A stretch of DNA of 64,000 nucleotides from Paraspadella gotoi. Taxonomy: Eukaryota; Chaetognatha. A model generated the notes under the pieces. It worked only from the letters and a program-made list of their open reading frames with translations, had not been told where the DNA came from and searched no databases. Of this stretch, positions 1 through 9,688 are shown piece after piece. Position 1 is the first letter of the stretch; each line of letters opens with the position of its first letter. A program made the translations under genes and the position numbers. The stretch covers positions 14,625,694 to 14,689,693 of the forward strand of contig CM119267.1 in assembly GCA_051294375.1 (NCBI GenBank), written 5' to 3'.

Positions 1-420
1 CCAATATCACTGGCTTGGAGAGAACTCCGGACGAAAGGAGTAGGAAAGGTCGGTTGGGAAGACGTTGGTCACTCTTTGCTTTAAAAATGAAAAATTCAAA
101 TAACATTCGTCGTGCGTAGATCGTAGAAGACGACATAAAACTGCTAGCCGACTTTCCGCCGTCGCCTCTTCATTCTCATCCTCCGCATCTCGCGAACCTC
201 CGGCGCCCGGTCGAATTTCCACGGCGACGCCTTTAGTCATCGACGTCGCTGGGAGTGACGTGGTCGAAAGATCCGCTACTTCGCTGGTTTGTAATTGACA
301 ATGAACAATTTTTAAATTTTATTATTGACGAGTCGTAAACATCCGTAACTTTACTTTTTAGTCTGGGTGGGAAACTCCGCTTTGGTTCCCTTCGTTCCCC
401 ACGACGAGAATCACCCAACT
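1..420. other. GC-rich block, possible partial exon(s), strand unresolved
   Basis: This stretch is GC-richer than the spacer that follows and is open in more than one frame, as exons in this window are. On + a frame open from about base 3 to 120 reads with a basic ERTPDERSRKGRLGRRW segment, and a second + frame is open from about 100 to 295. On - a frame starting with an ATG near 240 is open for 77 codons. None matches a family I recognise. An upstream exon of the TOPORS-like gene at 955-2094 is the most economical idea, but no RING or other TOPORS landmark is visible, so this is unsupported. Confidence 0.25.
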
Positions 421-954
421 TTCTCCATCCTTAGTTCCCTCTACGAGTAGCGGAGAAAATTTTGAACACAAGGTTGGTGTTATGGCTTAAAAGCATTGAG
501 GACCAACTCATCAAATTAATAGTATTCTATGGCAACAGTCGGGTTACTTGTGATGCCCAGCTGGGTGGGGCTTCAGGCCCTCTGTGGCGATGCCTGCCAC
601 TGAGGCAATTAGGACTGGATTAGTCGTTAGGACTGGAGATAGAACGCATGGCTCTGATGGTGCACATACTCCCGATGAGCCATAGGGATCGACTGAATGA
701 AGGCTGAGGAGAGGCGGTGGTTATTCCGCAATAATTTTAATAAAATTAATTAGTGAATGTAAGATTTTTATTTCCTCGTCCTCATAACGTATGAGTCCCG
801 AAATAATCCTTATGCTTCTATCTATTTTTTTTTTAGGAGAAGTCGCTACAAAATAACCCTATTACCCTTTCCCATTTTCTATTCCCCTCCCTTTTTTTAC
901 TCCCTTGACAACAATTCATCTCTTCCCTCATCGATCGTCATTCACGCTGATCAG
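421..954. other. Non-coding stretch before the TOPORS exon, with a GC-rich block
   Basis: Most of this stretch is AT-rich intron- or spacer-like sequence. A distinct GC-richer block at about 545-720 (TGCCCAGCTGGGTGGGGCTT and following) differs in composition from its surroundings and is open in one + frame for about 43 codons. It looks like a fragment of a mobile element, but I cannot assign it. The stretch ends in a pyrimidine-rich run and an AG at 953-954, which I take as the acceptor of the next exon. Confidence 0.35.
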
Positions 955-2094
955 ACGGACGCGGAATCCAGCCAATCTCTGTCCGACTGCGAAGTGGTGG
1001 GTTACGTCAAACCATTGTGCGAACGAACGCCGATCGAGGTGACTCTCTCTTCGGACGACATCGAATCGGATCACGACGCGGACGTGAAGCTCGAGTGTCG
1101 CAAGAAGCGGAGCAACTTGCAGAATTTAAAGCGGCGGCGGCGGCGGGGAACATCTCCCGCCGCGGAGAATGGGTTCAGTAGCGACGAACCGATGAGCCAA
1201 CGAGGATGGTCGACCGCGTCGTCGTCGTCGTCGTCGAAGTCCTCCCGCGTCGGAAGACGGCATCTCAGAGAGGAAAGACGGAATCCGAGCGCCCCCGGCT
1301 CAAACTCCTCCGATCTCGGAGGCTCAAGGACCAGCACCGATGAAGTGATCATTGGAGACAGCAGCGACGGAGAGGACGGCGATGTCGTCGTGGAGAACGA
1401 AAAAAGAGGCGACTCGCTGCCGTCGAATCCGGCCCCCTCGTCCGTTATCAAGGCGAAAGTCTGGAGCTTTTTGGAGGCTGCTAGGAAAGAGAGAGAGGAG
1501 GAGGATCGAGCTAAAGCAGGACAGAGAGACTCGCGAACGTGGGACGCCGACCAGGAGGATGATGGCCGGAAAAGTGGCGAGACCACGACAAAGAGAAATG
1601 GATCTCCTAAGCCCAAAGAAAAAGGAAAAGGAAAGGGAAAAGGAAAAGGGAAGGGTAAGAACTCGAAGGAAACTGATCCGACGACGGAATCTCCCGCCAC
1701 ATCAACGACTTCATCGACAACAGCATCCACGTCAGTTATCTCCTCTCAACCGTCTCCAGACCGAAACGAGTCGCGCCCTTCCAAGTCGTCCTCACCGACG
1801 AAACTTAGATCCGTCGTTTTGGCCGTCAATAAGGATGCAGCTATCAATCCCGGCTCTGCGATCGACGAGCGCGACAAAAGCGTCCAAGAATCATTATCTG
1901 CACCGCGGGAACGTAGCGGATCACGCCGTCGGAACAGTGCCACCCGCGACGCCGGCCGGAAGCGCGAACGATCTCATGGAGATAAAGACGAAAGTCGATG
2001 TCGGAAGTCGAAGCGCGAGACAAAGAACGAAGATCGCCGCAGTCGTGATAAAAAGAGCAAGAGACAAACTGTGAAGAGAAAACGGCAACATTAG
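955..2094 (+). CDS. TOPORS: TOPORS-like E3 ubiquitin/SUMO ligase, C-terminal part (5' exons not seen)
   Basis: TOPORS is a nuclear RING-type ligase that ubiquitinates and sumoylates partners such as p53 and topoisomerase I. The exon opens (after the AG at 953-954) with the acidic/serine stretch that precedes the family's signature: DCEVVGYVKPLCERTP followed by LSSDD corresponds to the vertebrate CVIVGFVKPLAERTP / LSSDSE block. After it the protein is low-complexity: poly-Ser, Glu/Asp runs, a GKGKGKGKGKGK stretch at about 1625-1660, and a strongly basic Arg/Lys/Ser C-terminus ending KRKRQH, typical of TOPORS tails. The RING finger is not in the window, so the gene must begin upstream or its 5' exons are in the unresolved first 420 bases. 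There is no ATG at the open-frame start, consistent with an internal last exon. The stop is TAG 2092-2094. Overlapping - and + reading frames here are composition shadows. Confidence 0.75.
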   Translation, partial: TDAESSQSLSDCEVVGYVKPLCERTPIEVTLSSDDIESDHDADVKLECRKKRSNLQNLKRRRRRGTSPAAENGFSSDEPMSQRGWSTASSSSSSKSSRVGRRHLREERRNPSAPGSNSSDLGGSRTSTDEVIIGDSSDGEDGDVVVENEKRGDSLPSNPAPSSVIKAKVWSFLEAARKEREEEDRAKAGQRDSRTWDADQEDDGRKSGETTTKRNGSPKPKEKGKGKGKGKGKGKNSKETDPTTESPATSTTSSTTASTSVISSQPSPDRNESRPSKSSSPTKLRSVVLAVNKDAAINPGSAIDERDKSVQESLSAPRERSGSRRRNSATRDAGRKRERSHGDKDESRCRKSKRETKNEDRRSRDKKSKRQTVKRKRQH

Positions 2095-3695
2095 ATATTT
2101 TATTTACTTTCACTTGTGATGTACGTTTTACAATATTTGTATTTTTTTATAAAATAAAAAAAGGATATTCTGTAATCTGTATTTGAATTAAGTTTTTTTA
2201 AGTTTGATAGTTGATATTTATTCAAATTTCTCGTTTAGAAGGTTTAAAATCTCAAAATATTAGGCGTAATTATTTTAAAACTAATTAAACTAAAATTATT
2301 TAAATTTAAATTTTTATGGCTGTGGAAACTCCTATATTTACATACTTATGCCTATTTTATGCATCTGTATATGTTGTTAATTGTTAGGTTTCCAACCGCT
2401 TTTTGTTTTGGCTTGTTAGTGAGCCGAAGCCTGCGGAAGAACTTCGGAAAAGGACCTAATAACATAATGATGCTTATCGAATGAAAAACCCGACGAAGCT
2501 TTCGGTTCGTGACAAACAGGGCCTTAAGTAGCCATAGCCGATGAAATTTAAATGCTAATGTATACAGCGTTAAAATAATCTATCATGACCATAGATTATG
2601 GTATTAAAATATTTTTTGTCAAAAATGCTTTCTTCTGAGGGTACTCGCCTAATTAAAAATATTATATTACTATATAGAGCAAAAAATATTTTTTTAAAAT
2701 CTCAAAATTTTTTGATGGATTCTGATAGAGCATAAAAAGTTAAACAAGAAATATAATTACAGCTTTTAAAAATTCTTACGTTTTCTAAGTGAAAATATAA
2801 AAAAACTGATAAAATCATCGAAAGATGATGATGATGATGATTTTTCATAGTTTTCTTTTTTTTGACACACTTATCGTAAAAATATTTAAAAAAGAATCAT
2901 ACTTTGTGCAGACAACTTTTTATGAGCTATCTGAATCTGGTCTTAAAATTTAAAAAATTCAAAAAATAATATTAAAAAATTAATACTAGGGTATAGAGCC
3001 ATATTAGAAATTTTTTGTCCATTGAAAGTATTCTTAAAAATGTCTAAATATTCGTTTGAGCATGTACTCCTCTAAATTTTTGACTCACCCCATTGAGTGC
3101 GGCTACCCCTACCTTTAGGAAAACACTGGTTTTTTTTTCAATAGTACGCTTACAATAAACGTGTTATTGTCATTTAATAGATAATATTTACCATTATTTA
3201 CAAAAAATTTAAAGTCGATTTTTCGTATGAAAAGGGTGTTATAAATTAAAAGTAAAATAGTTTTAAAGTTAATAAATTAGTGGTGTTTACATAATTCAGG
3301 AATTTTATAAGAAATAAATTATCTAATTATAAAATAGATAAGACATTTTAGTAATTTTATTTTTAATTTTACTTAGTACGTTAGATTGGTTAAAAATATT
3401 AAATTTGTTACCATTGTTCAAGAATAGTTGATTCTGTAACAAATTGCAAAAATGAAGTTGCTTAATTGGTCTGAATTTGTTATGTTTGAATGGATATATC
3501 GGTTTGTTTACGACTAAATAAAAAAGTACCTGTTTGCCTACTATCAAAGATTGATTTTTTTAACGAATGGCGTTTTTTCTTACCGTCATTATTAAGCGAA
3601 ATAGTAAATATTGAATTAAAGGTTAGTCGTATGAAAGCGAACTTTTTTTAGCTTTCCCTTATTTTGGTTAATCAGAAACATCCTAGAACACCGTT
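2095..3695. other. AT-rich intergenic region with decayed repeat
   Basis: No gene is visible. The segment about 2640-3130 is a diverged, inverted copy of the repeat in the BORA intron at 60480-61350: both share the block around 'GACTCACCCCATTGAGTG' / 'CAATGGGGTGAGTC' and a 'TATAGAGCCATATTA' block. A short GAT/ATG run lies at about 2824-2842. The last bases hold a candidate acceptor (TTAATCAG, AG 3674-3675) 20 bases before the CSTF1 start codon. Confidence 0.5.
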
Positions 3696-5130
3696 ATGGC
3701 TGAGACCAATTCCACTCCGGCACCTTCCAAGGACAAATACGAAAACATTACTCCAGGATATAAAGATCGGGAACAACTATATCGTATGATTATTTCCCAA
3801 CTTTTCTATGACGGCTTCACCTCCGTCGCCGTTAACCTATCGAACATGGTCAAGGCTCACCCTAGCTGCCCACCCTCCAACAAGCTCCTCAAAATGGCCG
3901 CCGTTGGAATTCGTGAGGAGATCGAAAAGAAGGAGGCGTCGCTGGCGCCGCCAGTCACTCGCGCTCTCGACCTTGAGTTCGAGACGGACGTTCAGACCAT
4001 CTCGCCAGAAGCCGTTACCTACGAGACTTGCTACGTGACCTCGCACAAAGGCCCTTGTCGCGCGGGCGCGTTCAATCTACAGGGCACGCTGGTGGCAACG
4101 GGTTCCGAGGACTCTTCCATTAAAATCCTCGACATCCACCGAATGCTGACGAAAGCCTCGTTGCCACCGGACCAGAAAGATTCTCAGAAGCAGAGCATGG
4201 AGACTCACCCGGTGATTCGCACTCTATACGACCACAACGCTGAGGTCACCTGCGTCGAGTTTCATCCGACGGCGCAGATCCTCGCCTCCGGCGGCCGCGA
4301 CTACACTCTCAAAATCTTCGATTTTTCCAAGCCCTCCGTCAAAAAGGCGACCAAGTACGTGAATGAAGCCTCGGAACTCCGTTGTCTCGCTTATCATCCT
4401 TCGGGCGATTTCCTCTTGGCCGGCACCAACAACCCAACATTGCGGTTATACGACACGGAGACTTTCCAGTGTTTCGTCAGTCCCCACGCCAATGACCAGC
4501 ACAACGGACCGATCACTGACGTCAAGTTTGCGTTTCATGGCAAGTTCTACGCGACTAGCTCGAAGGACGGGGACCTAAAGCTTTGGGACGGGATATCGAA
4601 TCGGTGCGTCAACACTTTCTCTAAGGCTCATGACGGCGCCGAGGTTTGCTCCATCCAGTTCTCCAACAATGGGAAGTACTTGCTCTCGAGCGGAAAAGAT
4701 TCTCTGGTCAAGTTGTGGGAACTGACGGCCAGTCGATGTCTCATATGTTACACTGGCGCGGGTAAATTTTGTATTCTTCAATGCAAGCTTGGCTTTTTTC
4801 CTTTTTTTTTATTGTCATTATGCATTTTAGTTTTTATCCCCTAAGCGTTTCAGAACTAAACTTAAAATATTCATAGGTGCGACGGGTCCCCAGCTTCATC
4901 GGACCCAAGCCGTATTCAACCACACCGAAGACTTTGTATTCTTTCCCGACGAAAAGACAACCTCCCTCTGCAGTTGGGACGCGCGGAACGCAGAGAGGCA
5001 ACGTCTTCTTTCCTTAGGTCACAACGGCCTCGTCAAGCGTATCGTCCACTCTCCAAACGCCGCCGCTTTTCTCACTTGCTCCGACGACTTCAGGGCAAGG
5101 TTTTGGTGCAGAAAGGTGTCCATAGTGTGA
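3696..5130 (+). CDS. CSTF1: Cleavage stimulation factor subunit 1 (CstF-50)
   Basis: This is the WD40 subunit of the CstF complex, which binds the GU-rich element downstream of poly(A) sites in the nucleus and promotes mRNA 3' cleavage. Two exons, 3696-4761 and 4877-5130 (GT at 4762, AG at 4875-4876, phase 1), give 439 aa, close to the 431 aa of the human protein. Residues about 25-65 ([17 protein letters not shown]) are the N-terminal homodimerisation domain. WD40 repeats follow from about residue 110, with blades ending in ..KLWD/KLWE. The second exon supplies the hallmark C-terminus [19 protein letters not shown] and [11 protein letters not shown]. Reading through without the intron would add a spurious hydrophobic tail at 4762-4844. 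AATAAA at 5136-5141 sits only 6 bases after the stop. GLMP follows 276 bp downstream on the same strand. Confidence 0.95.
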
Positions 5131-5406
5131 CACCAAATAAAACATTTGCCGATTCATTCTTTTTAAAAGATTAAACAAGTTTTTTGTCTTTTTATATTGA
5201 GGAATGAGGATGACGTATAAAGTAATTTTATGATAGGATTCGTTTATGCATTCATTTATGAAGATTTCCACATATGTTGTCCTACATTTTCATTTATCAC
5301 CTAATTTTTGTTCGCAAAAGTCAATTAAATTTTACTTTCAAAGGAAAGTCGTTTCAAAATACAAATGAAATAAAAAAAATCTGGGCGATTTTTATAGCTT
5401 TAGACA

Positions 5407-6693
5407 ATGTTGGCTTCAGCTTTATTGACGATTTCCTTCCTCGTTGTCGGCGTCTCTACCTCCCAACCGGGAATCGTTCGCCACATTTCCTTTTCTTTAA
5501 ACCCCGAGTGCCATTTGCCCGCTTGCACGCATCCCAACGAGACCGACGCCGTCAACCTCGTGGTCGCGCGTTCCGTCGGTCCCAGAGACTCTGTTCTCGC
5601 CCTATGGAGTTCGGTGGGTGCCCCCGCGGTGTTGATGGCTCGCTGCGCTAACGAAACGAAAGTCAGCATCGACTGGAACTCATTTCTCAATTCCTCGCTG
5701 GATCCTTTTAAAAATTCCACGATAGAGTTTTCGCCCGAGCCTTTGACGGTTTTTGGGGTTTTGCTGCGACGGCTGGTTGAGTACGATGACGTAGACGATC
5801 AAGCCGATCCAGAATATTACGTCAAGAAAAACAAAACGATTGGAACGCGAGAATACCGACTGGATCAGATACAGTGGTCGCCGGTTTCTTTGGACAACGA
5901 CTCGTTAGAATTTCGCACGTCCAACCTTAGCAGCTTGGGGGCGTCCTTGGTGTTAAAGATTTCGTTGAGTGGGACTCTGACCCGTGGTGCTAAGCTCCCC
6001 CATCTGCAAATAACTCCTAACAATTCGCTTATTGACGTTATCTTGGACAAGAAGCCCCCAAGCTACAACCATTCAAGGTTTTACGTCGAGCTCGTCGCCG
6101 TTAACTCTCGACGTCCCATGGCTTTTGGTTCGTCGAGTTCCATCGACGACGAATACACCCCCGGCGTTTTCACTTCGTACCGATTGTCTTCTCACGCCGC
6201 CGACGATGATAACGTTTATGTCGAGTGGAAGCCAGTTGCCTACACAAGCGAGTCGAGGAACCTCGACCACCTGACCTCCGCCAAGGCTTTCGGCGACGCC
6301 TACGTCGACCCTGATATTCGCGAGGTTCGCAGCGTCGTAGGCGAACTCTTTCGCGAATGGACATTCAATCGCACCATCAAGGTATCTTTCGGAATCAGTC
6401 AAGATAAGTTTTACAATAACACCGGCTACAGCGTTTGGTGCCTCGTTATGGGATTTGGCGCGACGCCGGAAGACGCCATCTCCACACTCGTTATCGTGGT
6501 CATCTCCTTCGGTCTTGGGATACCCTTTGCGGTTCTGATCGGCAGCGGCGCCTACGCCGGGCTCAGGGAGAAGGGAAAGTCAAGGAAGAGGAAGAGCACG
6601 ACGGCATCCAGCGGAGTGAGGGCGCCCTTGGTTGAAAATGAGCAGGAGGCGACCGGGACGGGATCGCGGGATTATGGGACGGTAAACACTTAA
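5407..6693 (+). CDS. GLMP: Glycosylated lysosomal membrane protein (GLMP/NCU-G1-like)
   Basis: GLMP is a single-pass type I lysosomal membrane glycoprotein that partners the transporter MFSD1 and protects it from proteolysis. This intronless 428-aa frame has an N-terminal signal peptide (residues about 1-19), a long luminal domain dotted with N-glycosylation sequons (NET, NSS, NST, NKT, NLS, NHS, NRT, NNT), one transmembrane helix at about 357-384 (ISTLVIVVISFGLGIPFAVL) followed by a basic stop-transfer sequence, and a short tail ending YGTVNT. The YGTV tetrapeptide fits a YXX-hydrophobic lysosomal sorting signal. The length (human 406 aa) and the N-terminal cysteine pair agree with the family. 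The start is close behind candidate acceptors TTTATAG (5396-5397) and CTTTAG (5402-5403), leaving a very short leader. Confidence 0.8.
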   Translation: MLASALLTISFLVVGVSTSQPGIVRHISFSLNPECHLPACTHPNETDAVNLVVARSVGPRDSVLALWSSVGAPAVLMARCANETKVSIDWNSFLNSSLDPFKNSTIEFSPEPLTVFGVLLRRLVEYDDVDDQADPEYYVKKNKTIGTREYRLDQIQWSPVSLDNDSLEFRTSNLSSLGASLVLKISLSGTLTRGAKLPHLQITPNNSLIDVILDKKPPSYNHSRFYVELVAVNSRRPMAFGSSSSIDDEYTPGVFTSYRLSSHAADDDNVYVEWKPVAYTSESRNLDHLTSAKAFGDAYVDPDIREVRSVVGELFREWTFNRTIKVSFGISQDKFYNNTGYSVWCLVMGFGATPEDAISTLVIVVISFGLGIPFAVLIGSGAYAGLREKGKSRKRKSTTASSGVRAPLVENEQEATGTGSRDYGTVNT

Positions 6694-7144
6694 TCGTTAT
6701 GCCTGTTGTTCCCATTTCTTTCCAGTAGTATGCCTATTCTTTATTTCCGGGATAGGAATTGTTGAATTATTTATTTTTTGATTGTATTTTGGTGTTTGCT
6801 GATTCATTTTTGATTTTTCACTTTGGTGAATATCTGGTTGTTTTTTTTAACTTTCGTGACCTTTATTTGAGGGGCCCGTGACAGCCACTCTGTGCTTACA
6901 ATTAACAAGTTGACGAGAATTTTATATTTCCACGTTGGTTGACTTTACTGTAATCGTGTTGAAATTAAATTTCGAGAGCCAAAGACGAAAAACATTTTTT
7001 AACATTAACATGTATTTGTTTTTATATTTCAAAACTAATTGCTGAATGTTCTTTTGACACAATAATAAAGATTAAAGAATCTTCTCAAAGCGTAAAATGT
7101 TAATTTTAATTTGGTGATATTGCTACACTTTTTATAGAAAAGAA
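6694..7144. other. Intergenic region
   Basis: AT-rich spacer between GLMP and PMS1 with no recognisable gene. AATAAAG at about 7062-7068 is a possible poly(A) signal. The last bases are a good 3' splice-site-like sequence, CTTTTTATAG (AG 7136-7137), leaving only 7 bases before the PMS1 ATG. Confidence 0.5.
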
Positions 7145-9610
7145 ATGAATAAACTCAACCCGGAAACGATAAAACTTATAACGAGCACTCAAGTTGTCAC
7201 CACCGTCGCGACCGTCGTCAAGGAATTGGTTGAAAACTCTTTGGACGCTGGCGCTGCTTCAGTTGACGTCCTCCTCGCGAACGTCGGGCTCGATCGAATC
7301 GAGGTTCGCGATGATGGAGCCGGCATCGCCAGAAAAGATACGCCGTTTATGTGCGTCAAGCACTACACGTCCAAAATATCATCCGATGAAGATCTGGTTC
7401 GTCTCGAAACCTTTGGGTTTCGTGGCGAGGCGTTATCGTCTCTATGTGCATGCGCTGATGTGATAATCACGACACGGACCGAGGACGACTCCACCGCCGT
7501 TTGTTACACGCTCTCTCGCGACGGAAGCATCCGCAACTTTAAACCCTCGGCCGGTGGACGTGGCACCACCGTGGTGGCGACCAAGCTTTACGCTGATATT
7601 CCTGTCCGAAGACAAATGTACAGCGAGGAAAAAAAGAAGCGGCAGAGCGTCAAAGAAGTGGAACAACTCATGACTTTTTTCGGATTGGTGCATCCAGGAG
7701 TCCGATTCAGCCTGAAAAATGACAGGAGTCAAATTTATTTAAAGAATAAATCCGTCGACGTTCAGGAGGCGATAGCTACGTCTTTGGGCGCTGCTGTATC
7801 GTCGTCGGGATTGAAAGTTATCGATCGAAAACTGGAAAATGACGCTAAAATTTCGATAGTTATATCATCACCCGATACTCGTCATGAGAAGACGTCAAAA
7901 AAACCAGAGGTTAAAACTTTCGTTTCCGTTAATAAAAGGCTGGTAATTATTAAAGAAATCGAGAAAATGGCCCGAAAATTCTTCGCGGAGAATGGTTTGA
8001 ACCACAGCTTCAAGACGGCGGTTTGCTTCGTGGCTCTCACTCTGTCCCCGACGGATTTTGATGTGAACCTTACTCCTAACAAGTGGGAAGTGATGATCGA
8101 GAATGCGAAGACGATCTTAGAGGCAGTTGATGAGGCGATATCTTCTGCCGCCCAAAACTACGAAACGCACGTCAAAGGTAAAGGGACGGGAAGTGCGGAC
8201 GAATCCATAGAAGGCGACTATTTTGCTCGAGTGACCAAAGAATCCGAAAATTTGCTCGACAAAGAAAACGCTGGAGATATAAACGTAAGTCCCGGGTCGG
8301 GTTATTCGCAGTCGCCAATGACCTGGTCGAAAGGGATCTCTCTGAAAGGACTCGACGATACAAACCCTGAACCCGTTTCGATCTTTACTGTCAATAAATC
8401 CGCAGTTGATTTTAGCCTCGAGAAATCCACCAGGGTTCCTCCTTTAATTCGTTCCCGCGACTCTTCGATGTCCGCCGCACAAAAAACTTTATTCGAATCG
8501 TTTTCTTCTGACAAAGATGGTGCATGTTTGACTAAGGATCGCGACCATCCCGGTTATCGCGAGTTTTCGGTGTCTGTCAGGCCCAGGATCATTAAAGAAA
8601 ATTCTGGCAAGACTTTTCCCCTCATCAACGACGCCGTCGACGCCGAGTGGGGTAGGTTAAGTGACGATGAAAAGCGGGACTTTGCCGAACGAGCTGGCGC
8701 AAAATCACGGCCATCCGTTGGAATTTCGCCCAACTTTAAACGAAGTATTGACGGCGAGTTCCTGCGTAAACGAAAGTCCTCCATTCCCAACGATTCAAGA
8801 GAGTTGATGAAGGATTTCGTCGCTAAACGACGCAGGGTAGTATTTCCCGCTGTTCGTGTCGTCGAAGTGGACTTTTCGTGGAACGAACTCGCACAAAGAG
8901 CGACGAAGCCCTCCGGTTCTAACCCTTCGGTCAAAGAGGATATCGTCGTTTTTGGCAGTGTTCTCGTCGAGAACGAAAAAGCTTGGATTTGTTCGTCTTC
9001 CCTCGATCCCTCAACAATGTACGCGCTGAATTCATGTCGTCTGTCAGAGCGTAACATATTCAAACGCAGGATGGAGGACTTCATAGTGCCCTTCGAGTCG
9101 TCCATTCCTCGCCAGATCCCACGCTCCGTGGCCCATTCGATCGCCGGACGCATCGCCGATAAACCCGTCCGCGTTTTAGACGTTTTAGCCGATTTGGCTC
9201 GATCTTCCAACGAAAGCGAATTTGCCCGCGGCGGCGGAGTGACTTTGAATAACGAACGACTCGTCAAAAACGGATTCAAAGTCGTCGTTCGACGCCGCTC
9301 ACCGAAAGATCCTGTCGAGGCTCAGCTCCATTCCGTCTCCACTCTAGTCGACGACGAAGACTTCTTGCACGTAATGGGGTCGTTGACCCGTCAGTTGCCT
9401 CTACCAGAGACTCGGTCTCCCAAAGTGGAGGCATTCCTGCGAAGAGAAAGTATGATGGCCGCCGTTAACGAGCCCCCTTTCGTCGATCGTCGGGCTGTCG
9501 TCCGGGCGTTGGCCGGCCTTTCTATACAAGATGGATTCCTAAATATTAAGTGCCTTCACGAACGACGCGTTTTTGAGCCGATAAATTCTTTAAAAAAAAT
9601 TATTTGTTAA
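7145..9610 (+). CDS. PMS1: DNA mismatch repair protein PMS1 (MutL family)
   Basis: PMS1 is a MutL homologue that pairs with MLH1 (MutL-beta) in the nucleus. A single exon encodes 821 aa. The N-terminal GHKL ATPase is intact: ELVENSLDAGA (residues about 27-36), DDGAGI (about 57-62) and GFRGEALSSL (about 91-100). The middle is Ser/acidic-rich. Residues about 495-525 (WGRLSDDEKRDFAERAG) look like the degenerate HMG box that distinguishes PMS1 from PMS2. The C-terminus aligns with PMS1-specific blocks (AWICSSS, LNNERLVKNGFKV, and a final IKCLHERRVF). The DQHA(X)2E(X)4E metal-binding endonuclease motif of PMS2/MLH3 is not seen, as expected for PMS1. The gelsolin-like gene starts only 78 bp after the stop. 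The long - strand frame at 8554-9279 is a shadow. Confidence 0.92.
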   Translation: MNKLNPETIKLITSTQVVTTVATVVKELVENSLDAGAASVDVLLANVGLDRIEVRDDGAGIARKDTPFMCVKHYTSKISSDEDLVRLETFGFRGEALSSLCACADVIITTRTEDDSTAVCYTLSRDGSIRNFKPSAGGRGTTVVATKLYADIPVRRQMYSEEKKKRQSVKEVEQLMTFFGLVHPGVRFSLKNDRSQIYLKNKSVDVQEAIATSLGAAVSSSGLKVIDRKLENDAKISIVISSPDTRHEKTSKKPEVKTFVSVNKRLVIIKEIEKMARKFFAENGLNHSFKTAVCFVALTLSPTDFDVNLTPNKWEVMIENAKTILEAVDEAISSAAQNYETHVKGKGTGSADESIEGDYFARVTKESENLLDKENAGDINVSPGSGYSQSPMTWSKGISLKGLDDTNPEPVSIFTVNKSAVDFSLEKSTRVPPLIRSRDSSMSAAQKTLFESFSSDKDGACLTKDRDHPGYREFSVSVRPRIIKENSGKTFPLINDAVDAEWGRLSDDEKRDFAERAGAKSRPSVGISPNFKRSIDGEFLRKRKSSIPNDSRELMKDFVAKRRRVVFPAVRVVEVDFSWNELAQRATKPSGSNPSVKEDIVVFGSVLVENEKAWICSSSLDPSTMYALNSCRLSERNIFKRRMEDFIVPFESSIPRQIPRSVAHSIAGRIADKPVRVLDVLADLARSSNESEFARGGGVTLNNERLVKNGFKVVVRRRSPKDPVEAQLHSVSTLVDDEDFLHVMGSLTRQLPLPETRSPKVEAFLRRESMMAAVNEPPFVDRRAVVRALAGLSIQDGFLNIKCLHERRVFEPINSLKKIIC

Positions 9611-9688
9611 TTTATGTTTGTTAAATTGTTTTTTTAACTTTTCGATATTTTGTTAGTTATCTTGAAAGCGCAAAAAGTTTTTGGCACC

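Noticed and set aside
7-240. A - strand frame containing VAVEIRPGAGGSRDAE, resembling the EIRAGTGG motif of class I peptide-chain release factors.
   Set aside because: The similarity stops after about eight residues, no GGQ or other release-factor block follows in any frame, and it is on the strand opposite to every other gene here.
1071-1730. 219-codon - strand and 240-codon + strand alternative frames over the TOPORS exon.
   Set aside because: Both arise from the repetitive Ser/Glu/Lys-rich coding sequence. Only the frame with the VGYVKPL..ERTP motif matches a known protein.
8554-9279. 241-codon - strand frame inside PMS1.
   Set aside because: It is a composition shadow of the + strand gene, which shows family motifs throughout.
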